A DNA stretch of 64,000 nt from Arcobacter sp. LA11 (GTDB lineage: Bacteria; Campylobacterota; Campylobacteria; Campylobacterales; Arcobacteraceae), in NCBI RefSeq assembly GCF_001895145.1, contig NZ_BDIR01000005.1:124001-188000 (forward strand). The letters are read 5' to 3'. The notes under the pieces are model-generated. The model was not told the DNA's origin and did no database searches. It saw only the letters and a program-made list of their open reading frames with translations. How positions within the stretch are numbered: the stretch's first letter is position 1; each line of letters begins with the position of its first letter. A program made the position numbers and the translations under genes. Of this stretch, positions 18,031 through 26,817 are shown piece by piece.

Positions 18031-18719
18031 TAACTAACCCTTTTTAATTCATATATTGAATCACTAATTATTTTCATAGCCTCTAAATCATGAAAAATTC
18101 CAACCATACTAACACCTTGATTTTTCAAATCTTTCAATTTTTCAACAACTTTCATAGTATTTGTTTTATCTAAAGAAGCAGTAGGTTCATCTAATAAAAG
18201 CAAGCTTTTAGGGGCAATAATACCTTTTGCAATATTTACTCTTTGTTGCTCACCTCCACTAAATGTCAAAGGAGATAAATCAAATAACTCTTCTCTTATA
18301 GACAAGTATGCTAAAAGCTCTTTTGCTTTATCTCTTGCAACCTTTTCAGCTTCACCTTTTACAATTAATTGCTCACTTACAATATCAACAGCACTAATTC
18401 TTGGCAATATTTGTAAAAACTGTGAAACATAACCTATTTCATTTTTTCGTAAATTTAAAATCTGACTCTCTGTTGCACTTGCAATATCAATAGCTGAACC
18501 ATCATCTTTGTAAAATAGTATATTTCCAGATGTTGTAGTATAAGTTCTAAATAGTGTCTTTAAAATTGATGATTTTCCAGCACCACTAGGTCCAAATAAA
18601 GAAAGAAACTCCCCTCTTTTTACTTCAAGATTAATATCTTCAAAACCTTTTACTTCAACCCCACCTCTGGTGTGAACTTTAAAAGATTTATTTAAATTTT
18701 TCACTTCTAATCTAATCAA
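18030..18719 (-). CDS. phnL: C-P lyase ABC-type ATPase PhnL
   Basis: PhnL is an ABC-type subunit needed for phosphonate breakdown, not transport; with PhnGHI it supports formation of the ribosyl-phosphonate nucleotide adduct. The 229-residue protein has Walker A GPSGAGKSS (about 40-48), signature TFSGGEQQRVNIAKG and Walker B LLLDEPTASLD. It overlaps phnM by one base. Confidence 0.93.
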   Translation of the reverse strand: MIRLEVKNLNKSFKVHTRGGVEVKGFEDINLEVKRGEFLSLFGPSGAGKSSILKTLFRTYTTTSGNILFYKDDGSAIDIASATESQILNLRKNEIGYVSQFLQILPRISAVDIVSEQLIVKGEAEKVARDKAKELLAYLSIREELFDLSPLTFSGGEQQRVNIAKGIIAPKSLLLLDEPTASLDKTNTMKVVEKLKDLKNQGVSMVGIFHDLEAMKIISDSIYELKRVS

Positions 18720-18729
18720 CGTTTATTCC

Positions 18730-19566
18730 TTATAAAATAGATGACACAAGTAGTTGAGTATATGGATGTTGTGGGTCTTCTAAGACTTGGTCAGTTAAAC
18801 CTTTTTCAACAATTTGTCCATTTTTCATCACAACTGTAATATCTGTTAAGTGTTTTATTACACCTAAATCATGAGATACAACAATCATCGCAAAACCAAT
18901 CTCATGTTGTAATTCTTTTATCAAATCAAGAATCTTAGCTTGAACTGATAAATCTAATCCTGTAGTTGGTTCATCTAAAAGTAATATCTTTGGATTTGAA
19001 GACAATGCTTTTGATATTTGAATTCTTTGTTGCTGTCCACCAGAAAAATATTCTGGATAATCATCAATTCTGCTTGTTGGTATTTCAGTTTTATCTAAAA
19101 AATATAAAGCTTTTTCCCTAATCTCATCGTACCTTTTATTTCCACTTCCTATAATCTTCTGGGCAATATTACCACCAGCAGAAAAGTTATAATTTAGTCC
19201 TAATCTTGGATTTTGATAGATCATTGACATTAAAGAGTTTCGTAAATATGACAATTCATTTAAAGAGGCATCTAAAATTGACTTTCTTACACCTTCTTTA
19301 TTTACAAAATCTTTTATAAAAATATCTCCTAAACTTGCTTTTTGGTCTTGATAAATAAGCTGTAAAAGAGTAGATTTTCCACTACCACTTTCCCCAACTA
19401 TTCCTAAGACTTCGCCTTTACTCAAAGTTAGATTAATATCATTTACTCCAACTACACTCTTACAAGTAGGACAAATAGAACTATTAAAATCAGCACCTGT
19501 ATTATCCAAACAATTTGGACAAAACTTACCAAATACTTTTGATAGATTTTTTATATCTAAAATCAT
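18730..19566 (-). CDS. phnK: C-P lyase ABC-type ATPase PhnK with a zinc-ribbon-like insertion
   Basis: PhnK docks on the PhnGHIJ core and hydrolyses ATP during C-P bond cleavage. This 278-residue version has Walker A GESGSGKST, signature FSGGQQQRIQISKA and Walker B LLLDEPTTGLD. Before Walker A it carries four cysteines (16, 19, 32, 35) in a CPNC-x12-CPTC arrangement that E. coli PhnK lacks. This would fit a small zinc ribbon. It overlaps phnJ by 4 bp. Confidence 0.92.
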   Translation of the reverse strand: MILDIKNLSKVFGKFCPNCLDNTGADFNSSICPTCKSVVGVNDINLTLSKGEVLGIVGESGSGKSTLLQLIYQDQKASLGDIFIKDFVNKEGVRKSILDASLNELSYLRNSLMSMIYQNPRLGLNYNFSAGGNIAQKIIGSGNKRYDEIREKALYFLDKTEIPTSRIDDYPEYFSGGQQQRIQISKALSSNPKILLLDEPTTGLDLSVQAKILDLIKELQHEIGFAMIVVSHDLGVIKHLTDITVVMKNGQIVEKGLTDQVLEDPQHPYTQLLVSSIL

Positions 19567-20393
19567 TTTTTAGCTCCATTTTTTAAATATGAATCACAAT
19601 AATCTGTATCATTACAATAATAGTGCGTAATTCCATTATCATCATAGACTTCATCTAGAAAGGAATCTCTGCTACCACATCTTTGACAAGATTTATCTTC
19701 AAAGTTTTCTATTTTAAATTTTCTATCTTCAAACTTCAACGGCTCAACTTTTGTATAAGGAGGAACTGCATAAATCTTTTTCTCACGTCCAGCTCCAAAA
19801 AGCTGTAAAGCTTTATTATTATTCAACTTAGGAGTATCATATTTAGGAATAGGACTTGGATCCATTGCATATCTATCATGTACAATCACGGGATATCTAT
19901 TTGAAATCCTACTATCTCCATACATTGAAGTATCTTCATATAATAAAACCCACAATTTTGAATAATCAGCATTTGCATGCATAATCTTTGCTTTTGCAGT
20001 ATTTGGTTCAACTGTCTCTAAAATATCAGGCATAGGTACTTGATAAACTAATATTTGTCCCTCTTCTAAATCAATTTCAGGAATTCTATGTCTTGTTTGA
20101 ATCAAAGTTGCTTTTTTAGTATCTGTTGTTGTATCTACATTTGTTACTGAAGATATAAAGTTTCTTATGTTTACGGCATTTACACTTCCATCACAACCTT
20201 GATCAATTACTTTTAAAGTATCTTTTTCATTTATTATTGATAATGTAACTTGTAATCCACCCGTTCCCCAACCTCTAGCAACAGGCATCTCTCTAGATGC
20301 AAAAGATACAATATATCCTGGAATGGCAATAGCTTTTAAGATAGAACGTCTAATCTCTTTTTTTGCTTCTTCATCTAAAAATGCATATCTCAT
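19563..20393 (-). CDS. phnJ: Carbon-phosphorus lyase PhnJ (radical SAM)
   Basis: PhnJ is the radical-SAM subunit that cleaves the C-P bond of ribosyl phosphonates. The 276-residue sequence keeps the glycyl-radical site, Gly26 in AIPGY (Gly32 in E. coli), and the REMP block. Near the C-terminus it keeps CQRC-x20-C-x5-C, which supplies three cluster-binding cysteines and the catalytic fourth Cys. GWGTGGLQVTLS is also conserved. All key residues are present, so the enzyme should be active. It overlaps phnI and phnK by 4 bp each. Confidence 0.96.
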   Translation of the reverse strand: MRYAFLDEEAKKEIRRSILKAIAIPGYIVSFASREMPVARGWGTGGLQVTLSIINEKDTLKVIDQGCDGSVNAVNIRNFISSVTNVDTTTDTKKATLIQTRHRIPEIDLEEGQILVYQVPMPDILETVEPNTAKAKIMHANADYSKLWVLLYEDTSMYGDSRISNRYPVIVHDRYAMDPSPIPKYDTPKLNNNKALQLFGAGREKKIYAVPPYTKVEPLKFEDRKFKIENFEDKSCQRCGSRDSFLDEVYDDNGITHYYCNDTDYCDSYLKNGAKK

Positions 20394-21469
20394 TTTAAAG
20401 CTCCATTTAAATCTTTTTGATTTTGTTCTTCCACATATTTTTTAGCAGACTTAAATATTTGATAATCTGTTTGAAAAGTTACATAATGAGGTAACTTATA
20501 GTGATTAGCAAATCCAAATGATTCTATCCCATCAACATGATGCATAACCATCTCAAAATCACTTGCAACTATTTGCTCAGTTCCTACTGTATATGAGTTG
20601 TTATATAAAGATAAATCAATTATCGACATAGAGATTGCTTTTGTTTCATTTTTCCCAAAACAAAAACCAAATCCAGTAGTAAGTTTAGTATCGCCATTCT
20701 CATCTTTATTAAAAGTACCTGCACTCTCAACTGCTGTTGCTTCAATAGAACCTATTTTTACTTCTTTTTTTGTAAAAGGATGTGTAAACTTAATATCAAG
20801 TTCACCTATTCTTAAATCCCCAATCGTAGGATGAACATCTCCATATCCTCTCATAGAAGTATAAGCAAATCCCAAAAGAGTGCCACTCTCACCCCTACTC
20901 ATTACTTGAAGAACTGAACTTCTTGGATATGGTGAAGTTGGAAAAACTCTTGTAATATCCCAAGGTTCTTCCTCTTTTGGTAATATTTTTATTAAATTAT
21001 CATTTCGTAAAGGAGTTAAAGCAGAATCTATTACATTATCTTTATTTGAATACTCTTTTATATCTACTTTTTCATTTTTTAAATCAACTAAAAGCTTTAT
21101 TTCATAATCATTTGATGCACCTAAAAGTTGTCCACCTTCAATATCTTTAAAAGCAGAAGATATTCGTCTACTTAATCTCATATCATTTACATCTAGCTCT
21201 TTACAAATACCTATTCTTTGACAAGAAGACCTATGAGCTCTTACAAAAAAAGAAGCATTTAATAAATCTCCTGCACTTCTTTTTATAGATTTTGAAGCTA
21301 GTTTCTTACTATAAAGCGAACCTTCACTCATAACTTTATCTATAGAAAAAGTAAGAGATTCAATCAAATCTTCATCATCAATTTTTTCACTTCTTTTAGT
21401 ATAATCATTATAAAAATTGAGGGAGTTTTTTATAGCCTCTTCTCCACCTTTAATTGCATAGTAAGCCAT
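20390..21469 (-). CDS. phnI: C-P lyase core subunit PhnI
   Basis: PhnI is the nucleosidase-like subunit that, with PhnG, H and L, attaches the phosphonate to ribose from ATP with loss of adenine. The 359-residue length matches the family. Recognisable blocks are GGEEAIKNSL at the N-terminus, LMSRGESGTLLGFAYTSMRGYGDVHPTIGDLR-like sequence in the middle (about residues 185-220), and MVMHHVDGIESFGF near the C-terminus. It overlaps phnH by one base and phnJ by four. Confidence 0.95.
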   Translation of the reverse strand: MAYYAIKGGEEAIKNSLNFYNDYTKRSEKIDDEDLIESLTFSIDKVMSEGSLYSKKLASKSIKRSAGDLLNASFFVRAHRSSCQRIGICKELDVNDMRLSRRISSAFKDIEGGQLLGASNDYEIKLLVDLKNEKVDIKEYSNKDNVIDSALTPLRNDNLIKILPKEEEPWDITRVFPTSPYPRSSVLQVMSRGESGTLLGFAYTSMRGYGDVHPTIGDLRIGELDIKFTHPFTKKEVKIGSIEATAVESAGTFNKDENGDTKLTTGFGFCFGKNETKAISMSIIDLSLYNNSYTVGTEQIVASDFEMVMHHVDGIESFGFANHYKLPHYVTFQTDYQIFKSAKKYVEEQNQKDLNGALK

Positions 21470-22005
21470 TATATAACCTCTACTTTCGTAGTTCTACTTA
21501 AGGCTATTACTTCACCTTTTTTATTTAAAAAGAAAACTTCATTTCCTAAAGGATAAGATGAGTTCTTCTCATTAAAAAAATCTACAAAAGCGTTATCTAT
21601 AGGTAAAGAGACATCTTTATATTCATTAATCCCTGGACCACTTAATCTTAAATTTAAACCTTCAAAATTCTTACACTTAAATATCAAAGTAGAAGAAAAC
21701 TCAGGATCTTGAGCTGTTCCTATTTTTGACTTACTTAAAGAATATTCATTAATTTCATCACAAAAGATATAATCACTTGTCTCTACACTCTCTTCTTTTG
21801 CATTTGTTATTGCTTTAATTAAATTAATATCTTCATTACCATCATAAAAGAAACTAACTTCTGAATACAATAATGTATTTGCAACTGCTAATAAATGTGA
21901 ATCATAAAGTGATTTTATTTTATTAACACTACCTGGCATAGATAGACTGTTTATAATTGATTTAAAATTATCTCTATTTAACTTTTCAATATCTACTGAT
22001 TTCAT
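21469..22005 (-). CDS. phnH: C-P lyase core subunit PhnH
   Basis: PhnH is a structural partner in the PhnGHIJ core complex. The 178-residue protein shows the family pattern of an N-terminal RDNFKSIINSLSMPGSV segment, a central TLIFK strand, LRLSGPGI, and PLGNEVFFLNKKGEVIALSRTTKV at the C-terminus. It sits between phnG and phnI with minimal spacing, in the usual operon order. Confidence 0.9.
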   Translation of the reverse strand: MKSVDIEKLNRDNFKSIINSLSMPGSVNKIKSLYDSHLLAVANTLLYSEVSFFYDGNEDINLIKAITNAKEESVETSDYIFCDEINEYSLSKSKIGTAQDPEFSSTLIFKCKNFEGLNLRLSGPGINEYKDVSLPIDNAFVDFFNEKNSSYPLGNEVFFLNKKGEVIALSRTTKVEVI

Positions 22006-22013
22006 AAATTACC

Positions 22014-22427
22014 TTACATTAAATCAAAAGAGACTCTAGTCGAGTTAATCTTTTGATTTTGTTTTTTAGTCTCTTTCATAATTTCTTTTTTTGCTTCTTT
22101 TAATAACTCTTTTATTTCATCTTTAAAAATATTTTTTTCAAAACAAGCATCTAAAACTGCAACATATAAAGATAGTTTTTCATTACTATCCATTACCATA
22201 GACCAGCCTTTAGTTTTTTCTACTTCAACAATTGTTGAAGTTACTAAAACTTCGCCTGAATAAAAACTACCTCCAGAAATAGGATCTTTTACAGGGACTA
22301 ATAAAGTCTGTTCTGTAGGAGTCGTTAATATCCTTACATCATGATTCTTTTTTATTTTTTTATATAAATTTTGTAATTTATCTAACTTCACAAATTGTGC
22401 TAAGTCATTTACATCTTCTCTTTTCAT
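22014..22427 (-). CDS. phnG: C-P lyase core subunit PhnG
   Basis: PhnG forms the centre of the PhnGHIJ core. The 137-residue protein has the family elements VRILTTPTEQTLLVPVKDPISGGSFYSGEVLV-like sequence (about 31-62) and GWSMVMDSNEKLSLYVAVLDA. It starts one base before the end of phnE, so the transport and lyase modules are in one transcript. Confidence 0.9.
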   Translation of the reverse strand: MKREDVNDLAQFVKLDKLQNLYKKIKKNHDVRILTTPTEQTLLVPVKDPISGGSFYSGEVLVTSTIVEVEKTKGWSMVMDSNEKLSLYVAVLDACFEKNIFKDEIKELLKEAKKEIMKETKKQNQKINSTRVSFDLM

Positions 22428-23285
22428 TTAGATAAACCTTTTTCTAATTACTGCACTTATCTTGTCTAAAATCCAAACTGTTAAAACAATTACAATTATA
22501 ATTGAACAAACATCTGCATTTTCAAAGGCTCTCATTTTGTCAAATAAATAAAACCCAATACCTCCAGCTCCTACAAAACCTAAAATTGAAGCACTTCGTA
22601 CATCACTTTCAAATCTATATAAAGCCATAGATACAAAATGAGGCATTGTTTGAGGTAAAACTGCATATACAAGTACTTTTATAAAACCAGCACCTGTAGT
22701 AGTTAAAGCTTCAACAGGACCTGGGTCTATTGATTCATTTCCTTCACTTAAAAGCTTGGCTAAAACACCAGCAGTGTGAACACCAAGTGCCAAAATACCA
22801 GCCATTGGTCCTAATCCTACTGCACTTACAAATATTAAAGCCCAAATAATTTCATTGATTGACCTAAAAACATTTGCTACTAAAGTAGCACTTCCATATA
22901 TCACTCTTTTAGAAAGCATATGAAAAGGTGTCTTTCCTGGAATTAAAATGTCTAATATATTTCTAGAACTCATATATGATAATGGAACTGCTACAATTAT
23001 AGATATAACAAGAGCTACTACTGCCATTTGAATTGTTTCTAACATAGATAATGAATATGTTATTAAATCATCTTTATTTAAATTTGGAGGGAAAAAACCA
23101 CTTCCTTCAATATTAGGATTTCCAGATATATATTCAACCATATAATGCCATCCATCAACTAGGGCGCCAAAGCTCATCTCCGTATCATTCCAACTTTGTA
23201 TCAAAACTAATAAAAATAGAACTATTATTGCTGACTTATAAAATGAAAAAGGGTTACTTTTTGCTTTTAATTCTTCAACATTCAT
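22428..23285 (-). CDS. phnE: Phosphonate ABC transporter permease PhnE
   Basis: PhnE is the inner-membrane permease for phosphonate uptake, working with PhnC and PhnD. The 285-residue protein has a single N-terminal membrane helix, then a BPD-type permease domain with the ATPase-contact loop GPVEALTTTGAGFIKVLVYAVLP (about residues 185-207). The C-terminal FVGAGGIGFYLFDKMR block is typical of PhnE. One permease gene is present. Confidence 0.94.
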   Translation of the reverse strand: MNVEELKAKSNPFSFYKSAIIVLFLLVLIQSWNDTEMSFGALVDGWHYMVEYISGNPNIEGSGFFPPNLNKDDLITYSLSMLETIQMAVVALVISIIVAVPLSYMSSRNILDILIPGKTPFHMLSKRVIYGSATLVANVFRSINEIIWALIFVSAVGLGPMAGILALGVHTAGVLAKLLSEGNESIDPGPVEALTTTGAGFIKVLVYAVLPQTMPHFVSMALYRFESDVRSASILGFVGAGGIGFYLFDKMRAFENADVCSIIIVIVLTVWILDKISAVIRKRFI

Positions 23286-23300
23286 TATTTTTCCTTTTAT

Positions 23301-23325
23301 TAAGTAAGCGTAAAACGCTTACTTA
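23301..23325 (-). other. Intergenic mRNA hairpin between phnD and phnE
   Basis: TAAGTAAGCG (23301-23310) and CGCTTACTTA (23316-23325) form a perfect 10-bp GC-containing stem with a 5-nt loop in the 47-bp gap after phnD. No long T-run follows. It probably protects the phnD mRNA end or attenuates read-through, giving more binding protein than permease. Confidence 0.5.
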
Positions 23326-23332
23326 AAATAAA

Positions 23333-24196
23333 TTACTTTTTATTTTTTAATTGTTTTTTTAATTTAATTAATTCTCTTACAGGATTATAAACTGCATCAT
23401 CACCTTTAATAAAACCTTTATTTTTAAGTTTCTTTAAACCTTCTGGATCGTTATAAGAAAGGAAAGCACCCTTTAAAGCCATTTTTAAAGAAGTAGGTAA
23501 ATCTTTTCTAGCTGCCATTGGAGCACCTGGAATTAAATCAGAAGTCCAAATTACATTAAAACCATCTTTTTCCCAATGTTTTCCAATACCTCTGTTAAAA
23601 TCAAGATTATTTGTTGAAACAGCATCAATTCTTCCTGCTTTTACTGTTAGAATTGAAGCTTCATGTCCTCCTGAATATACAACTTTTGAAAAATATTTCT
23701 TAGGATCTATTCCAGCTTTTGAAAACATAACAGTTGGAACTAAAGTTCCTGATGTTGATTGTGAAGATGTAAATGCCCAAGTCTTACCTTTTAAATCTGC
23801 TAAAGTCTTTAAACCTGAACCTTTTTTACTAATGATAATACCTCTATAACCTGGTAATCCTGATTCACCGTCTACTTCAACTACTAATGCTTCCGCATTT
23901 GCTCTTTTTGCAGCTTCTACGTAAGATTTTGGGCCTAAATAAGCTACATCAATATGTTTATGTTGCATACCAGTAATAATACCCGTGTAATCACCTGCTA
24001 ATTTCATTTCAACTTTAATACCTAAAGATTTTTCTAAATGAGTAGTTAAAGGTCCAAAATTTTCCTTCATTGAACTTGAACCAGCAACGGGAATTAATCC
24101 AAAAGTAATTTTATCTGGCCATTTTTCTTGAGCCATCATAGATGTTGTTAAACCTAATGCTAATGTAGCAACTGTAAGCTTTTTAATAAATTTCAT
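23333..24196 (-). CDS. phnD: Phosphonate ABC transporter substrate-binding protein PhnD
   Basis: This periplasmic binding protein captures phosphonates for PhnCE. The 287-residue precursor has a clear signal peptide (MKFIKKLTVATLALGLTTSM, cleavage near residue 22). The family blocks FGLIPVAGSSSMKENFGPL, YLGPKSYVEA, FTSSQSTSGTLVPT and VVYSGGHEASI follow and form the ligand pocket. It lies between phnC and a mid-operon hairpin. Confidence 0.95.
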   Translation of the reverse strand: MKFIKKLTVATLALGLTTSMMAQEKWPDKITFGLIPVAGSSSMKENFGPLTTHLEKSLGIKVEMKLAGDYTGIITGMQHKHIDVAYLGPKSYVEAAKRANAEALVVEVDGESGLPGYRGIIISKKGSGLKTLADLKGKTWAFTSSQSTSGTLVPTVMFSKAGIDPKKYFSKVVYSGGHEASILTVKAGRIDAVSTNNLDFNRGIGKHWEKDGFNVIWTSDLIPGAPMAARKDLPTSLKMALKGAFLSYNDPEGLKKLKNKGFIKGDDAVYNPVRELIKLKKQLKNKK

Positions 24197-24222
24197 TTTT
24201 ATTCCTTGTTATTGATTATTTA

Positions 24223-24966
24223 TTACACTGTTTGATTTACAGTGTAAATTTTTTCAACTAACTTATCAGTTAGTTTTTCACTGTTGTCATCAAAGACCAC
24301 TGAACCATTATTAACACCAATAATTCTGTCACAGTACTCTTTGGCATACTCCAAATGATGAAGGTTAGTAATAACTGTAACACCATATGTTTTATTAACC
24401 TTCCTCAAAACTTCCATAACTTTTTTTGCACTCTTAGGATCAAGTGCAGAAACAGGTTCATCTGCAAGAATAATCTTTGGTTCAGCGGCTAAAGCACGTG
24501 CGATTGCAACACGTTGTCTTTGACCTCCCGAAAGTTCATCACATCTTTTTAATGAATGCTTTGTAATATCAACAATATCCATAAACTCTTTTGCCTTTTT
24601 CAACTCCTTTGCTTTATATAATTTTAAAATAGCCCTTGATAATGGAATATCTTTTAACATCCCACTTACTACATTATCAAGTACACTTAATCTATCAACT
24701 AAGTTATAACCTTGAAAAATCACTCCAACTTGCTCTCTTAATTTAATTAGATTTTTTTTCTTTATATTGTGTAAATTAAAGTCTAATACTTCAAAATTTC
24801 CATCAAAAACTTTTATTCCACCAGTTACAGATATAAGTAAAGTAGACTTACCAGCTCCACTTGGCCCTATAATCCCAATAAATTCACCCTTTTTAACTTT
24901 TAAACTAATATCTTTTAAAATTTTTTCTTTTTTATAACCTAAAGTAAGGTTTTTCATTTTTATCAC
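24223..24966 (-). CDS. phnC: Phosphonate ABC transporter ATP-binding protein PhnC
   Basis: PhnC powers phosphonate import through PhnE. The 247-residue ATPase has Walker A GPSGAGKST (about 33-41), a Q-loop in GVIFQGYNLVDRLSVLDNV, signature LSGGQRQRVAIARALA, Walker B IILADEPVSALDP and the H-loop NLHH. A GTG start with TAGGAG 8 nt upstream is preferred over the ATG three codons later. Confidence 0.94.
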   Translation of the reverse strand: MIKMKNLTLGYKKEKILKDISLKVKKGEFIGIIGPSGAGKSTLLISVTGGIKVFDGNFEVLDFNLHNIKKKNLIKLREQVGVIFQGYNLVDRLSVLDNVVSGMLKDIPLSRAILKLYKAKELKKAKEFMDIVDITKHSLKRCDELSGGQRQRVAIARALAAEPKIILADEPVSALDPKSAKKVMEVLRKVNKTYGVTVITNLHHLEYAKEYCDRIIGVNNGSVVFDDNSEKLTDKLVEKIYTVNQTV

Positions 24967-24981
24967 TTTAATTTCTCCTAA

Positions 24982-25707
24982 TTAAATTAAATCTACTTTG
25001 ATTTTGCATGTATCTGCTCTAAAATATGAAGTTCCATATTCAACAAAGTTTCCATTCTGGTCTTTAGATAATGTACTTGCCACTAGTACGGGGGAATTTG
25101 ATGGCATCATTAAAAATTCGCTTAATTCTTTATTTGCTACTATTGATTCAAATACAGTTGATACTTTTGTAACATCTAAAGTGGGATAAGATTTTTCTAA
25201 AACTTTATATAAAGAAAAAGGTTCATAATTAAGATTATTTACTATTTCTCTATATAAAAAAGCATCAAAATATGAGTAAGAAACTGAAATAGGTAAATCA
25301 TTAACATATCGTAAAAGTTTCAATTCAATTACTTTTAGTTTGTTATTTAACCCAAGATTTTTTGCAACTTCTTCATTTGGTTCTATGATATCTGCACTTA
25401 AAAGTTTTGTTTTAGGTTCATACCCTAAATCTAAGATTTTTGATGTATATGAGCTTTTATCTGAAATAGAATAAGGAACTTTAATATTTGAAATAAAGTT
25501 ACCTTTTCCCTTTTGAGTATAAATATAGCCTTCATCTTTTAATAAAGATAAAGCTTGTCTTACAGTATGTCTATTTACATTAAATTCATTAGCAAAATCA
25601 TTTTCTGATGGTAATTTATCATTAGAGTTATACTTTTTATTTTCAATATTCTTCAAAATCTTTTCATAAAGTTTTATGTACATTGGTTTTTCAAGTTTTC
25701 TCACCAA
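24982..25707 (-). CDS. phnF: GntR-family repressor PhnF
   Basis: PhnF is a HutC-subfamily GntR regulator expected to repress the phn operon. The 241-residue protein has a winged HTH (KLPSENDFANEFNVNRHTVRQALSLLKDEGYI, about residues 31-62) and a C-terminal UTRA effector domain. It is the first gene of the operon, and two copies of its probable operator lie just upstream. The start is TTG at 25707, with GTG at 25704 also possible; AAGGA lies 6-9 nt upstream. Confidence 0.92.
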   Translation of the reverse strand: MVRKLEKPMYIKLYEKILKNIENKKYNSNDKLPSENDFANEFNVNRHTVRQALSLLKDEGYIYTQKGKGNFISNIKVPYSISDKSSYTSKILDLGYEPKTKLLSADIIEPNEEVAKNLGLNNKLKVIELKLLRYVNDLPISVSYSYFDAFLYREIVNNLNYEPFSLYKVLEKSYPTLDVTKVSTVFESIVANKELSEFLMMPSNSPVLVASTLSKDQNGNFVEYGTSYFRADTCKIKVDLI

Positions 25708-25721
25708 AATCTTTCCTTAAA

Positions 25722-25737
25722 ACTTGTCTATACAAGT
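25722..25737. promoter_or_regulatory. PhnF-type operator, proximal
   Basis: ACTTGTCTATACAAGT has perfect 6-bp arms (ACTTGT/ACAAGT), the TTGT-n-TA-n-ACAA pattern of HutC/PhnF-type GntR regulators. It lies between the putative -10 and the phnF Shine-Dalgarno site, so binding would block transcription and allow autoregulation. Confidence 0.75.
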
Positions 25738-25749
25738 CTGATTGGTGAA

Positions 25750-25755
25750 AGTATA
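25750..25755 (-). promoter_or_regulatory. Candidate -10 element of the phn operon
   Basis: TATACT on the minus strand lies between the two identical operators, about 12 bp before the proximal one. No convincing -35 is visible. It is proposed from position and sequence only. Confidence 0.35.
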
Positions 25756-25782
25756 AATGAGGAGTATTACAAAAAGATTACA

Positions 25783-25798
25783 ACTTGTCTATACAAGT
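25783..25798. promoter_or_regulatory. PhnF-type operator, distal
   Basis: This is an exact second copy of ACTTGTCTATACAAGT, centred 61 bp from the first and on the far side of the candidate -10. Paired sites bracketing a promoter suggest cooperative repression. Confidence 0.72.
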
Positions 25799-25865
25799 CA
25801 ATGTAGTTGTATATATAAATATTTAATAAAAAGGGTAATTAAGGGGAAAAGCGTAGTATTAAATG

Positions 25866-26813
25866 TTATTTGTAAAGATTAATATAATCATCTATTAATT
25901 TTAGATTTACATCATTTTCAATCTGTAAACTCAAATCCATTAAAAATAAGTTTTTAAAATTGAAAGATTTTAATTTTACATAATCTTTTGATGTTGTAAT
26001 TATTGCATAATCTTTATATTCATTTTTAATATATTCTACTTCGTCTAAAGTGAATGTATGATGATCTTCAAAAGCTTCCATCGTTGTACCTTCTGGTAAA
26101 AACTCTAAAAGTCTTTTAGGTTTTGAAATTGCTGTAACTAATAGTAGTTTTAAAGGTAAAATATCTACATATTCACCATCTTTACTGTAAGACACAACTC
26201 TTTTAAAATCTCGTCCTTCTTGAAGTTCAAGGTTTGCAAAAGCATAAGTCATTTTAGGCTCTCGATATCCTCCACTTGGTAAACAAAATAAATTTGTTGG
26301 TTCTTCTTTTGGACGAATTAATATATCAAATTTTTTTATATCATATTTTGAAAAACCATCATCTAAAAAAACTATTTTACAAGCTAACTCTTTAGCTTTT
26401 AAAATAGCTTCTTTTCTGTCTTCACTTACTATTATTGTAGCAGTTGGTAAAGATTTTGCTAGAAGCATAGCTTCATCACCGCTAGTTTTTATATTTTCTA
26501 ATACTTTTCCATATCTTGATACAACATAAAGCCCCTTAGAAGCTCTTCCATAGCCTCTTAAAATAACACATACATCTTCATAGTTTTTTGCTAGATGTAT
26601 TGTAAGGGGAGTTTTTCCACTTCCTCCAACTATAATATTTCCAATAGAAATAATAGGTATTCCAAATTCAATTGGCTTTGCTCCTGCTCTTTTAAATAAG
26701 ATTATAAGCATATAAATTAAAGTAAATGGTAAAAGTAAAATAGAGATAAATTGTTGGAAAAGGTTTGGGAAGAAGAGATAATCTTCTACCCATAAAAAAA
26801 GCTTTTGCTTCAA
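25866..26813 (-). CDS. lpxK: Tetraacyldisaccharide 4'-kinase
   Basis: LpxK phosphorylates the lipid A disaccharide precursor at the 4' position at the inner membrane. An N-terminal membrane helix (LLLPFTLIYMLIILF) and the P-loop-like IVGGSGKTPL with GNI before it are visible. ILRGYGRASKG, SGDEAMLLA and FLDDGFSKY follow, all family blocks. I chose the TTG at 26813 (reading MKQKLF), 4 bp after the preceding stop; a TTG at 26837 would add eight residues and overlap the aminotransferase gene. Confidence 0.9.
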   Translation of the reverse strand: MKQKLFLWVEDYLFFPNLFQQFISILLLPFTLIYMLIILFKRAGAKPIEFGIPIISIGNIIVGGSGKTPLTIHLAKNYEDVCVILRGYGRASKGLYVVSRYGKVLENIKTSGDEAMLLAKSLPTATIIVSEDRKEAILKAKELACKIVFLDDGFSKYDIKKFDILIRPKEEPTNLFCLPSGGYREPKMTYAFANLELQEGRDFKRVVSYSKDGEYVDILPLKLLLVTAISKPKRLLEFLPEGTTMEAFEDHHTFTLDEVEYIKNEYKDYAIITTSKDYVKLKSFNFKNLFLMDLSLQIENDVNLKLIDDYINLYK

Positions 26814-26817
26814 ATTG

